A stretch of DNA of 64,000 nucleotides, taken from contig VZTI01001175.1 in NCBI GenBank assembly GCA_013397865.1, positions 1 through 64,000 of the forward strand, written 5' to 3'. Of the stretch, positions 1 through 12,500 are shown in pieces; the first letter of the stretch is position 1, and each line of letters starts with the position of its first letter. This DNA comes from Struthidea cinerea. Its lineage: Eukaryota > Chordata > Aves > Passeriformes > Corcoracidae. The translations under genes were made by a program, and so were the position numbers. A model generated the notes under the pieces. It was not told where the DNA came from and ran no database searches. It saw only the letters and a list, made by a program, of their open reading frames with translations.

Positions 1-639
1 GTTTCTTTCTCTTGGGGAATTTTGTCCCATTTGTTGGTAAGAGACAATAACGACCGGTACTGGTATTTAAGAGACAGAAGATGTACCCATGAAGGAGGGG
101 GAGGAGTGCACTTGGCTGCACTTCTCTTAGGTGAAGGGTTTCTCTTGGAGGGGCAGAGATACAGTAAGATGCGGGCTGGGGAAAAGGGGGCTGGACGCAG
201 CTCCTCGCTCTCTTGCTCTCTCAGCATCGGAGGGGAAGCAGGCTGCGGTCGCTGTGGGGAGAATTTGCCACCACTGCGAGGCGCTTTCTCCTGCTGCCTT
301 CTCCTGCCATGAATGAAGCTCTGCTTCTGGGAGCGGCTGTTGCACTGGAGCCTTATTAACACCCTACCTCACTGGGGGGGACCCTTTCACCATCTGCTCA
401 GGTGCCTCAGGGGAAACCCTGGGACCCCAGGCCCTTTCCCCCTCCAGGGGAGCCTCTCCTGGCCCTGTTCGGGAGCCGGGCTGCCGCTGCCCAGCCCCGC
501 TGGTTCTCTGCCACTGCTCCGGGTTTTTTGCTACACTGTGGCCACGCACCCCCTGCCTGCGGGGACGCCCCGCGGCTCCTGCCACAGCTGCCGAGTTTCT
601 GCTGCCTCTTGCTTGCTGCCCCGGCTGAGGCCGCCCTGC

Positions 640-840
640 CGTTCCTGCCGCAGCCCATTTGGCCATCCAGCCCGTCCGCCATTACCGCCTGAGGGCAGTG
701 AACTCGCGCCACAGCGCCCCCTGCAGGCGCGGGAAGCATCCCGCCCGGCCGGGAGCCAGCAGCGCCCCCTGCGGGCTGCGAGCGGAGCTGCACCGAGGGG
801 GAGCGGCCCCGAGGGCGGCCGGGACTCCTCGGGTGCGCTG
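640..840. promoter_or_regulatory. CpG island core
   Basis: By hand count there are 22 CpG dinucleotides in 661-840, a density seen nowhere else in the window. Retained CpGs suggest the sequence is young or unmethylated in the germ line. It lies inside the LTR candidate, so it may be the element's own promoter-like region rather than a host gene promoter. No first exon with a convincing splice donor was found on either strand nearby. Confidence 0.6.
712..771 (-). promoter_or_regulatory. Two CTCF-like motifs in tandem
   Basis: The same 12-mer CAGCGCCCCCTG occurs at 712-723 and 760-771. Its complement CAGGGGGCGCTG fits the core of the vertebrate CTCF motif (CCASYAGRKGGCRS class). Both lie in the same orientation, with starts 48 bp apart, so they may also be a small internal duplication. 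Binding is inferred from motif similarity only. Confidence 0.4.
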
Positions 841-1051
841 CTCTTGTTCCTGGGTGTTCCCCTTGCTGTTGTTTGTTTGCTGGTTGTACACACGCACAGA
901 GTGGAGAACTGTTATTCCTTTTCCCATATCTTTGCCTGAAAGCCCCTTAATTTCAGAGTCATAAAAATTCGGAGGGAAGGGGATCATATTCTCCATTCCA
1001 AGGGAGGTTCCCACCTTCCTTGGCAGACACCTGTCTTTCAAACCAAGACAG

Positions 1052-2779
1052 TGTTAGGGGTCTGTTTGAACCTTCATAACAAGTCCAGGCTGAGCTGATC
1101 TGCTGAGAACTCAAGCAGACTGAAATGGATGGGAGAACTAGCGCTGTCGAGCTCATCTTGCAGCCTATTTCTTTCTTGCATCATTCTGATAAAATTCCCA
1201 GTAAATTGCTAGAAGAAACATAATTTTTTGCATTGACATATGACGCAGAGGAGTGTTTTCAGGAATTTTTTGATAGCAATGGTCACACAAACTTCCCTTT
1301 GTTTCTTGCAATAGCCAATGTCTCACTCTCTAGATAGAGTGCAATATGTAATACAGGCCTTGTCAATCTTTTTAGAGCAGATCAGAAATTTTTCATTAAC
1401 GGTTGCTTACCACCAAAATAAAGTGATCATTGTATTCATTTAAATCAACGCATCTCAGAAAATACTAATATCGCAGAGTGTTCCATAGCCTTTCCATTTT
1501 AAAAAATGAAACAAAGCATTTGCAGCAGTCTAAAACACCTTCTTCAAAATGATTTTTCCAAACAAAATCATTTGGTTGGTATTTTAAAAATACTGGCAAG
1601 CTGCAAAGGCTGAAATAGAAATGAAATGTTTAATTTTGGAAGAACATATGCTTCATCAGAATTTTTAACATTCATTTCGGAGTCAAGAGAAAAACTGATG
1701 CCACAGACTTTCTTGTCAAAAGGAAAACTCACTTCTTTGCTAGTCCTAATATTTATCACTTCTGCTCAGTGTTAACAAAATGCAGAAATACTTTTCACTT
1801 CCCATGTGAATGAGAGGAGCTCTGTTACACAGCTGCCACACTCCAGCCCATAGGCAGCTGCACTTCAGCCCTCTGCGAATCCCTCATTCCACGGTAAAAG
1901 CTTTGGCTCTGGAGGTGACAGCCCCACGGTGACAGCAGCCCCCTGTCACGACTGGCCAGAGCAGCGAGCAATAGATCAGCATTGCTGTCACACTGCTGTC
2001 AGTGCCTGGCTGTTGGCGGGCAAAGCGATGGATCCGCTGGGGCTGAATTAATTGAATCCCAATCCTACAGGCATCCTCCAGAGACAGGAGTTGGACACAG
2101 CTACCCATGCCTTTGGCACAGGAGTGCTGCTTTTGTTTGAAAGCACCTCTTTCCCAGAATATGTTTAAAAGTGATTAGCAACTGGCAGGTAAACAAGTGA
2201 CTGAAAGTTCGGTTATGCACTGTAATTCAAATCTGGGGTTAGCACATCTCTGCTCTCCCTTCACACACACTGGAGAGACCAGGGAAAGGGGACACAAAGG
2301 CCTGGATGGGTGTGAAGCTGCTCTGCAGTGACAGGACAAGAGCAAGCAGCAGGAGCACACGTCTTTCCCATCTCCCCTCCAAAATACGGTCCCTGGAATG
2401 ACCTGGCAAAAGCAGCTCTGGCTGCTGTGCACCACAAGGTTTTTCAGCCTGGAAAAGCACCAGTGGGTGATTAGTCCCTGCCTACAGGAGCAGGAGGCAC
2501 CCACCAATCTCCCACAGCCAGTGCACAGCTGGGGGATGGAGAAGGGGATGCCTCTGCCAGAGGGGTAATAAAATCCATGCCTGATTCTGTACAAGCAGCT
2601 CCAGCTTTCTCACCAGAGGCAGAGGTAATGAGTTTGCTGTTCATGTCCCAGTGAGCACCAGAGTTAAAGGGCTTTTTGGAAAAGGCATGTAGAAAGGGGA
2701 ATGCTTAAAATGAAGCATGGATAAGAAATCCTTCCCCATCCCTATCATGATCTCATTGATGATGAAAATGCTAAGTTAA
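1052..2779. other. Unique non-coding sequence, no gene seen
   Basis: 1160-1800 is AT-rich, without recognised repeats, and contains only short frames. 1800-2760 is closer to average composition. A 139-codon minus-strand frame at 2175-2594 has no recognisable domain and is at chance length. No repeat or RNA gene is recognised here. Confidence 0.6.
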
Positions 2780-2927
2780 TAGAATCATAGAATGGTTTGG
2801 GTTGGAAGGGACCTTAAAGATTATCCAGTCCCACCCCCTGCCACGGGCAGTGACACCTTCCACCAGACCAGGTTGCTCCAAGCCCCATCCAACTTGACCT
2901 TGAAGTTGTTCCAGGATAGAGGGGTGC
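2780..2927 (-). mobile_element. CR1 LINE, 5'-truncated 3' end
   Basis: The segment starts with TAGAATCATAGAATGG, the reverse complement of the CR1 3' terminus with its ATTCTATG 8-mer, and continues through the typical TTGGAAGGGACC and CAGGTTGCTCCAAGCCCCAT blocks to about 2927. CR1 is the main avian non-LTR retrotransposon. Its copies are nearly always short 3' fragments, as here (about 150 bp). It is close to the consensus as I know it, so only moderately old. It carries no coding capacity. Confidence 0.95.
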
Positions 2928-4080
2928 GTAAGTGCAATCCCCACCTCCTCTTTCAAGGCTTCAAAGAAGTGTGTTTGAGGTGTGGGCCCTGCAGAAAGGG
3001 GCAGCTCCTGCCAGAAAAAGAAGAGTGTACAGTTACCTCATAGTCTAATTAGTCACCTAATATAGACAACTAATAATCAGGTGTAGAGTTGACACAACCA
3101 GAGTTGACTCACAAGAGCTTGGCGTATACACCACTTTTCTCCCACTCCAACAGGCTGCAGGGCAGGAAAGGACTGACAGTGTTTGTCTCCTGTGATATTT
3201 GCAATTTTCCCTTTTCCTACCACCTCAGAGAAAAGCAAGAGTCGTGTTCCAATCCTTATACAACCATCCCCAAGCAGTGCCCATCCCACTGAGACCTGGG
3301 CATTTCTGTCCCTTTTGATAGTGTCTGTATCCCTCAGAAAGACACAAAATGCCCCCAGCACGAAGTGGGCTCTGCAGCAGAGGCAGGAGCTTTGCTCCCA
3401 GCAGCTGGTGGCAGACACCAGCCCCTGAAGTTCCAAGCCTGTCTGCAGGCACAGGCACTCACACGCCTCGGAGCAGTGGGGGTCCCCCAAACACCCATGC
3501 ATTAGCCTGCTCTCAGCTCCTGAGTCACTGCACAGCCTTCAAACAAGGGCTTTGTGCACTGGGTTATAAAAAGATGGGTAAAGAAGTCTTGAAAACACTG
3601 GTTTTTCTCATCTTTTAGCGAGGTGGCATGGGAAGGGGTGGGGATCGTGTGTCTCAGTGGTGGAACAATTCATGAGGCCCACAAGCTTCCCTGAAAGGAG
3701 GCAAGGCAGCCCTAGAGAGATCAATCGCAATTTTATCTACCCTTTTCAAGTTCTCATTTCTTTTTATCCCATACTGCCAGATAAAAATCTCTGCCGCAAA
3801 CATGGGTAAGGAGATAGAGCTTTATTATACCATTCCAAAAACATTAGACGCTGTAGGCTTCACCCTTTTATGAGTTCACTTTGCTGGCACTTCCCTCTCT
3901 GCCCCCCCCCAAATCTCTTCCCTTTAATATTTTTTCTCTCCAAATCAGAACAACAGGCACAAAACTAATTATGTGATATTTCAGATCCATGTTGTGTTAA
4001 TGGCACCAGATCGCGTGTGACATTTCCGACTTGTTAGACTATTATTCTCGCTTATTGTTATCTCTGCTGCTCTGAATACG
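2928..4080. other. Unique sequence with AT-rich, GATA-rich stretch
   Basis: No gene is recognised. The overlapping short frames at 3077-3618 on both strands are at chance length. From 3710 to 4080 the sequence becomes AT-rich, retains isolated CpGs (for example near 4011 and 4030) and carries four WGATAR motifs, listed separately. There is a run of nine C at 3902-3910. Confidence 0.6.
3733..4063. promoter_or_regulatory. Candidate cis-regulatory stretch with four GATA motifs
   Basis: WGATAR or its complement occurs at 3733-3738, 3779-3784, 3812-3817 and 4058-4063. About 0.65 would be expected in 330 bp of random sequence. Enhancer function is an inference from motif density alone; the stretch was picked by eye, which inflates the apparent enrichment. 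Confidence 0.2.
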
Positions 4081-7000
4081 GGCTTAGGGCTTTATATCCC
4101 CCCCATGCACCAGGCCCCCCCTGCCCCGTTCCCTCTCTTGTTCTCATTTATCAGTGTGTGAGGATCTGTGGAATATTAAACTGGTCCATGCTGGATTGCT
4201 CACTCTGCTCATTGTGGGCACTGGTGGAAGGGAAGGTAGAGATGGCAGAGCAGAGAAGGTAAGGAAAAGCAAATGCCAGAAGGGATTTATGGGGAGAAGC
4301 CACCATAGCAAGAGTCAGCCCAGGGGAATCCCTCTGACTTTAGGAAGAGCTGTGTCAGGCTGTGAGATGTCCTCAGGTGACCTTCCAGCGATGGCTGCCC
4401 ATCTCACCTGCATTGTATTCTCCAAGGGTGGGCAGGAATTCATGGGAGACCCTTCTGAGGTAGCTTCATCTCCCAAAGGCCTTCCTTGAAAAGACAAAAT
4501 TGTTCCTTCTGCTTAGACCTGTGGGTGGGGCCTTAGGCAGCGGAGGCAGCAGACTGACCCTGGTCTTGAGCCCCTGGGCGACCTCTCAGAGTGACAGCTC
4601 ATGGGCCATGTCCCACCTACAGCCTCTGCTGCTGGCCATAAACCCAGAGAGGGCCTTTAACTCTGGGCATAGAGATGGAGGCCGAGGTCCAGAAGCACCA
4701 ACAGCCCGGTGAACATCAGCTGCTTTGCAGCTGTAGCAATGAGGCAGAACAAATGGCAAGAGCTAATCAAGGGGTGCTGCTGCCACCACACGCCTACCAG
4801 GCAAATATCTGCAATGCCACCTCAGGGACCAGACTTCTTAAGGGAGTATCACGGTGCAGCTGTTGCCCCTTTAGGGCCAGTTCATGCTCCCAGGGGTCAT
4901 GGGGAATATGCAAGCATTACACACACTTCTAGCTGCTCCTTCACCTGCCTGAGGAGCTCCTATATCCCGAGGACTGCTGAAGGTATTGGCCCGAATGCTG
5001 CCATCCTTTTGTTTCACTTCCTGACTGATTGTGCTCCTGGGTCTCTTTAGTCACACAAACACAGCAGCTGATTTGTCTCCATGCAGCACTCAGTGAGATG
5101 GCGGGTGCCAAGTTCTTCCTGCTGATACAGGCAGTGTGATCATGCCAGCACTGAGACTACGGGGAAAAGACTGAGAGGGTCCTCTTGCCTCCACTCCTTG
5201 CTGAGGCTTCCCAGGGTGCCACAAATCGCTCTTCCCTCTCCATCCAAATTCCCCCACTCCCTTCCAACCCCATCCTTGCTCCTGGCTCTGTATGTGGTGA
5301 CCCTGTGCTGCCAGGGAGCAGCACTCCAGACAAAGCCCACATGCCTGGCTCCACCCAGTAGGTCCGTGAAACTCCTTTTACCCTGTGAAAGTGTCTCAGA
5401 AGAGATCTATATTGGTAACTAAGCCAGGGCCAGAGCGGAGGCTTCAGACATTGTCATGGCCATCCAAGCCAGGACATGCTTCCCTGGCCTGCTCCAGCCA
5501 GCATCTCCCAGAGGATTCTGGACACAGTTCAGGGGATGGCACAAGCCAGGGACTGTCACCAGTGAACTGCATAGGGGAGGCCAAAGCTCAGTTGTATCAG
5601 CACAAACCACACCACATCACACACCCGCAGGACCAGACTGGATCCTGGCTCGTTACATTTACTAGAATAGATACAGCCTTGGTACAAATGAGCTTTAGAG
5701 AGGAGTCTTTGCCAGGAATATAATCTCCAGCTTCGTTCCTCTAGGGCTCAATCCAAGGAGAGTTTGCAATCATGTACTGCTCCCTCCGTGCCAAGGAGCT
5801 GGGAGGGGGTGCAATACCAAAACCTGAACATTTAAGCTAAATTGCTTTGTATAACTCTGAGTCTCTGTCTTGGTTTAAGCCCCATCCAACTCTAATGCCA
5901 CCAGCACAGCTGGAAGTCACCTGGACTTCTGACCATGGGAACCCTTACAAGGGCCATTAGTGAGGCCACAGACACAGGCAGGGCCCTGTGAGTTGCCAGA
6001 CAGAACTCAGTGGTCCCTATGAGTTGTCAGCTATTTAGCAGACACACATGGAGACCTGAAATAAACTTCAGCTGGGAATAGGCTGCTTCCAGTAGCATCT
6101 GCAGGGATCTGCTGCAGGAACAGCTTGGCAAGCACTGCTCATGGGAACGGTGCTGTGCCACAGCATTGTGCACTCGGGGGCCCCAGGCAAGCAGCAATTT
6201 GTGGGATTTCTGTGCAACAACTGCTGTCCAGAGACACTCTGTCAGCCCTCCTGGTTCATAACTCACTGAAACTCTCACTCTGAGCAGCTCCAGGTCCAGC
6301 TCTGTGACTGCATTCTCATGGGCTCTCTACCCCTGTCTTGAAAAGAAGGACTAGGAGAGAAAAAAGGAGACACTGCATGAAAGCTGCCTCACTGCATCCC
6401 CAGCCCCTTCACAGTGGGCTCTGTTGCTCTCCTGCTGTAGCCCCTTGCACCCCCTGCCCAAACACCCATCTGTGCTCTCTGCCTGCTCCCAGACCCCTCC
6501 GCACCATGCCCTGGTCTCCATGTCACCGCTCCTCCCTGTAACAGCTGCAGCACAATATGCTCCACAGCTTGCGAAGGGGGATGGGAGAAGAAGTAGCAAG
6601 ACATAAAAAAATAAAATAAAATACGTCTCACTTAATCTTTTTATCACTATACTTCTTTCAGTCATTTACAGAGATAATAATCGCCCAGACTCTGCAGGAA
6701 GCACTGATGGAAGCAAGCACAGAAATCTCGTGGCAGCACCCTACTCTCTCATCTGCTGTCACTTGGGTGTGAGGCAAGAAAACAAATCCTTACAGAGGGC
6801 AGCCCAAGAGCTAGTCCCAGTGGGGCTGGCTGGCAGGTGAGCAGGATCAGGGTCAGCAGGACGTGCAAAAGGGAAAAAAATGGGAAGCAGAGGAGAATCA
6901 GAAGTGAAGCTATAGAAGGAGGGGAAATGCAAAGAGAGGGAGCAAGCTAAAACAGCACCCTGGTATCAAGGAACAGAGTGAGAGAGGGAAGAGATGATAC

Positions 7001-9540
7001 AGCACACACATCGCTTTAAAGCCTGTCTGTAAAATATTGCTTTCCTTGGAGATGGACCAAAGGTCAAACCACTGCTCCATGCCAGGGTCTGGAAGCCCTG
7101 CCCAGGGCTCCTGCCTGCTCTGTCCCAGGGTATAGGAATGCCCAGAGCAAACTGGATGCCCTGCTGTGCCCCCAGCAGGGACAATGCTCCCCCGGGATGG
7201 ACCAGGCATCCTGATGGCCACTGGGGTCTCTGCTGCATTCAGCAAGGAAGTGGGAGAGAAAAATGTCCCCCTGGGCAAGGGCAAGAGAATCACAGCAGGT
7301 TCCTCCTGGGGGAAGTGGGCTTTGAGCTGGCCTAAAGCCAAACATGGCAGCAGGAAGAGCTCAGAACATCACCTCTTAGCACGTGGTGACTCAAGTGCTC
7401 CCACATAAAATGGCAGCTGTCTCTTCCAGTAAACAGATGCCTTCATGGCTTTAAAGGGCAGTGGATCAAGGTCATCTTTTCCCAAGGTTTAGCCATCTCT
7501 TTCCTTTCCCTTCAGATTTGCTAATATGGTACATCAGTCTGCTGGCTCTTCAACACATCTCTTCCAGTCACATCGATTCACACATTGATTTGCTTCAGTG
7601 CAGCACCAAATGCTACCCCATTCTTCATGTGCTCTTCCCACCTTGGGGAGTTCCACAGAAGACCCCAAAGGAGCCTGTCTCTTATGAAGAGCCCCCAGCC
7701 TCTGGGTGCCAGCCAGGCCTGCTACCTGCAGCACCCAGGACCCTCCATCCAGGAAACATCAGGTACCTCTGGGTGTGATTTTTAATTTCCTGCAACACTA
7801 AGATCTACAGTGCAACTTGCCAGGAAAGCAAGTTATTATCTGCCTTGGCTTTATCCTGCCATAAACTGTCACCATGGGAAGGCTTAGGGAGCTGTGCGTA
7901 CAAGGACTGCACGTGCTTTGAAGGAAGATCCCTGTATGCAGATCACTGTCTCCTGCCCAGGGTTCCCAAGCATTAGCTGGGCCGTGGGGAAGCTGCCTCT
8001 GGCTTCTCTCCAAGGGGAAAACCTTCCCGGGAGGGTCAGGCTGAGATTTCCCAGGAAATTCTTGCTGAACTCGTGGGTTTCAGCCTCTTCACTTCCTTCA
8101 GGGCCCTTCCATGAGCCCAGTCGACTGCAAGCCTGAGGGGCAGTGGCCCTTCCATGTGTCCTGAACAGATCTTTGTGTGTTGAGAGTGTTTTCTAAGCAA
8201 AAAATGCCAGTGGTTCTTTGTGCCTGTCCCCATAGAGAGAGGCAGTGCCCCAGGAGAGTGACAGGGGAAAACAGAGCTGCTTATTCCAATGTGCTCCTAC
8301 ATGGGAACATTGTCAGTGCTGAGAACATTCCATGGAACCAAAGAACAGCTGAAAACAAAGCAAAAAACAAATCCCCAGAGAGCGGCTTTCCTACTCCTGA
8401 CAAGGACATTTAGTTGATCACCACACGTCACCTCTGCCTCAGCCCTCAGGTCCCTTGGGCTCCTGCTTTTATTCCCTAGCTTGGTGAGGAAGCCGTACAG
8501 ATGGGTTTGGGGAGGAAGTGAAAGGGAAGGCTGCTCTAGCTGGCTCTGTCCCCTGCCTAGCACGCTGCCTGCCCTGGCTGTAGGTCCGATGCCAGGGGAG
8601 TGGCACGCAGCCATGTTGTGTTTCCCCCATGCATTTCCAGGGGACCCTCATAAAATCTGACCTTCATGCTATAAACCTGTGACTGATTGCTGAGTAAGTC
8701 ATTTCCTCCTGGCTGATTTAGCAGGGACTGTCCACAGAGCTGCAGTTTGTCTGGATTAGAAGAAGAATTCATCAGGCAGCAGCATGGCCCACCTGCCTGT
8801 CTCCTCTCATTCCCATCTCCACAGCCATTCCCTGCTCGCTGCCCCCAGCAGTCCTGCCCTCTTTCTCCCCAGACAGCCCTGAGCTGTGAGGAGTGGGGGA
8901 AGTCAAGCAGGGAAAGAGGTGCTGGGCTGCCTCTGCTCCTTCCCTGTCATAAAGCTCTCAGGGCCAGCTCTGCAGTCGGGGGAGTATTATCTCTCCATGC
9001 TGCTGTTAATCTCTTTATGGCATCATTTGACCCTTTCTAACATCCATTGATTTTTGAACTACCCTTTATGGCAATGCTTTAGATCCCTTTGGTCTAAATT
9101 ACTAAACATCAGTGCCCAGGGCAAAACATGGGAACAAATAAAGCAGTTGGGAAAAGTCCATTCAGTAACTGTGACTTCATTGGTGCTTGTGGGGCCTCTT
9201 CTCCCTCCTTTGCTGCTCCTCAGCCTCCTCTCTGTGGGCACCCTAGGGATACCTCCTTCCCAGCACCCAGAGGCACCTCACCCTGCCACAGCTGTGCTCT
9301 GGGGACAGGCAGGATGGTGCCTCGGGTGGCACACGTGGCAGTAGGTGCTGAGCCCACCTGGCTCCACCTCAGATGCGCCAGCTCTGCACTTCCCCCAGGC
9401 ACTGTCACTCTCAGGTTCTGCCCTTTGCCACCTGTCTCCAAACTCACAGTGCCTAAAGTCACATCCAGAAGAAGCTCCTGGCCAAGCCTTGCTAAGGCAG
9501 CCTAATAGGGCAACTCAACAAGAGGTGAAGGCTTCTGCTT
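4081..9540. other. Unique GC-moderate sequence, no gene or recognised repeat
   Basis: This stretch is richer in GC than its surroundings and dense in short frames under 145 codons on both strands, none with a recognisable motif. Such frames are favoured by the composition. A short A-rich tandem (AAAAT units) lies at 6604-6622. No CR1 or SINE is recognised and no RNA gene is seen. Confidence 0.6.
6604..6622. repeat. Short (AAAAT)n tandem
   Basis: An A run followed by repeated AAAAT units, about 19 bp. It is simple sequence with no evidence of being a retrocopy tail. Confidence 0.7.
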
Positions 9541-12500
9541 TTAATTTACTGGAGAAATGACTTTTCATTTCAGATTAATATGTTTTAATTTATTTCTGTT
9601 TTCCTGAGCTCAGCCCTGGTCCAGCAGTGACTGTCTCCTTGCCTCATACTTGCTACTTGTCCAAATGAAATACTGAGGTATATTGTCTACTATTATGGTA
9701 AAATACACAATATATCACACTGATGCATTCTGTGAGTATGACATAAAAATGACAAATGTGCTCTGGCCAAACACTGAAATGTATTCATCCTGCATTAGTG
9801 CAAAATTAATATTAATACGCTAGAAAATGGCTTGGGTGATGAGGGTTTTGTGTCATATTAGAGAGGACACTTCATTCCTTCCTCATTTTTTAGACAGCAT
9901 CAGCCCTTAGTGCTGACAGGAGCCCCAGGATATCTACCACAGGCATATTTTCACAGAACTCCAGCCAGGACCACAGAGGATGAAATGCTTGGACGCAACA
10001 CAGACCTGAGTCCCACAGACCAGATTTAGAAGGCCAAGGTGGTACCAAAATTAAAATGGTCCCAGCCTTCTCTGTGCTGCAGATGCTTCATGATTTATCC
10101 CTTGTATATTATCATTCCCTCCCTCAATGTCTTCCATCACTGACTGTGTCAAAAACCACCATAAGGGAGGAGTAGGATCCATCCCCATGGGTGGTGGGAT
10201 CAGTTCATCAAATTTGGATTTGGCTGGATTCACCTGCTGAGTGCAAGTCTGTGTCAGATTTTCATAATTACTGCCCTCCTCTATGAGGTGTGGTAGAATA
10301 GCTGAAGAGTGCAATGCTGAAGATAATAAACTTTACAATCAGGCCATTTAATTATTCCATCGTGTGATTTCCATAACCACAGGCATATCTCTGCAAATTT
10401 ATTGACCACGTACAACAAAATATACCAAGTGAAGAGGAAAAGCAGCAGTTTTAATGTATCAATCATAAAAGATTCTTTCCTCAGTTCTCATCTGAACAAC
10501 TCAAGCCCTGAAAGTGGCCCCAGCTAAGGTCTGCACACCATGATTAATTGCCCTGCCAGTACCATATACATACATACTATACACATATTATGTAAGTAAG
10601 ACAAAGTGGGGAGAGGTGAGGGACGTTTTCACCTTATCTAACCATATCTTAGGTAATGTTTTCTTACACAATAGCTTAGTTGCTGCATCTTTGCCACATT
10701 TCCTGGAGTCAACAGCCCCCCCCAAGCCAGGCTAACCCAATGTCAGCAGCTGAGCGCAGCTCACCAAGGCTTCATTTGCTGCCAGAGGATGAGCAATTCC
10801 AGGCCAGGCCTACCACATCCATTTCTCTCCCTCTGGCCAGGGCTTCAAAGGAAGATGAAACAAATAAGTGCTTTATCATTATGGGTACAAAATTGCAAAA
10901 CCAGGATGGATCCAGAAACACAGACTTTCAACTCCGCGGGCCCCCGCTTCAGTCCCCTGTGCCCCCCCTGCCCACAAACCCTCCCTCACAGCCACGAGTT
11001 GCTGAGCAAAAAAGCCTCCAAAGCAGCCCCAAAGGAACAGTTTGTACCCTGCCTTTCATCTCCAGCGCACAGGCCTTTCTACAGCACCATCAATACAGGA
11101 TGGAGCAGGGATCGTTAGATGCGGCACTTCCATCAATATCTCTGAGAGGAACAGGTGACATGAAAAAAGGTGAACCTGAGACCTCTTCGGACTGGAGACA
11201 AAGAAATTACAAGGATCTTTTCTTTTCGATGGGTTAGCATTTTGGTTTATATCTATATCTATACCTAATTTATATACCTAGAAATGGAACATCCATTTTT
11301 CCTTTGTAAATGGGAAGTGGAGGCTGAAAGCTGCAACCTTTGCCTAGAAGACTAAATGGCCTTTGGAAGAGGCTGATAAGTGATAAAAACAACCTGCAAA
11401 AGCATGTATCCTTGCATCATTTAAGATGACCTTTGAGAAGGGAGATACAGGAAAAGGGAAAGAAAATGAACACAGAAAAGGAAAAAATGCTGGGGGAAAC
11501 AAAATTTTAAAACCAAACATCCGCTGCTGGCATTTGAAGCAGCTGCTACTAGAACAAGAAAATAAAAATAAAAATAAAATGAAATTCCACATTTTATTTC
11601 CCCCTATCAAACAATATATCCCAGCTAATGGCAGTAGAATAAAAACTTACCCAATGCAGCCTGCGAGTGAGGCAAGAGAGGAAGAGGAGAGAACAAGGTA
11701 GAGGGAGGGGAGAAAGGTTATTATAAATGTGTCAAGCTTGTTTATGGCCCTTTATCAGCAAGTGCAGTGGAAAGAGAGAGGCACCGTTAGCGCATTTTAA
11801 AAGTGTTTGGCAGCTTTGTTTGGGAATGTAAATAATCTTTATAGTCAGGAGCATTTATGTTTCATGGAACACGCAGGCACGTGCCACCTGTGCTGACAGA
11901 TTTTTGAAGGACCTTCTGACATCCCTGCTGGGCTCTGCCTCCTGGGTCTGCGACATGGGTGCTTCATCTGAAGGTCTGAAACCACATATGAAGGAAAGGG
12001 CTGCTCCGGGAATATAAAAGGATTGAGGAGAGGACTTGAAAATCATGGAAAACCCTTCTGTCAAGGTGAGATGCTGGGCTGGTTCACCTCATCCCTGAGC
12101 CAGGAGAGTTAGATTCCACTTCTAGTGATGTTGCTACACAGCTGCAGGACAGCAGCTCTGATGCTCCATGCAGAAGACCACAGCTATGCCCAAACTGCAG
12201 CCCCCTGGGATCAGGATGCAGCAGCAGGGGGTCAGTCCAGCAGAGGATCTGGTCACCCCTTCTCCTGCTTCTCCCAGTTTCTACTACAATTAATGTGATA
12301 GGCAAATCACTGCCATTTATTTACATGGAAAATATATGATCAGGAATACCCATGCCCTGAAGGGAGCTGACATCTCATTTTTCATGGGCAGGACAGGGAG
12401 GGAGAACCCCAAAGAGCAGCAGTGGCAGAGATAAACCAGGAGACTGCCATGAACATGGAGACAAAGGAGGACACTGTGGTGCCTCTCCCCGCTGCTGCAA

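Larger units (their letters stand above)
1..1051. mobile_element. Candidate endogenous-retrovirus LTR (solo or partial), CpG-dense
   Basis: What is seen: a GC-rich block (roughly 160-860) set abruptly in ordinary sequence, a TATA-like TATTTAAG near 65, and a lower-GC tail at 880-1050 that ends in AAGACA. TG near 24 and CA at 1049-1050 could be the usual TG...CA LTR ends. The overall look (GC-rich body, pyrimidine-rich stretch, short AT-containing tail) and about 1 kb length resemble avian ERVL-type LTRs; this is recognition from memory, not an alignment. Against it: no target-site duplication could be matched across 24 and 1050, and no primer-binding site follows 1050, so it would be a solo LTR, a 3' LTR or one starting left of the window. 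The main alternative is a unique CpG-island promoter. No retroviral gene frame is present. Orientation is unresolved. Confidence 0.4.

Noticed and set aside
313..939. 208-codon open frame, the longest in the window
   Set aside because: It lies in the GC- and CpG-rich block where stops are rare, overlaps equally long frames on both strands, is low-complexity (Pro, Leu, Arg, Ser, Cys) and has no domain.
5868..5920. Short stretch around TGTCTTGGTTTAAGCCCCAT, reminiscent of an avian LTR start
   Set aside because: Similarity covers only about 20 bases and fades; too short to call.
10680..11237. 185-codon plus-strand frame
   Set aside because: No recognisable domain; length is about what chance gives once in this much sequence; no splice or promoter context.
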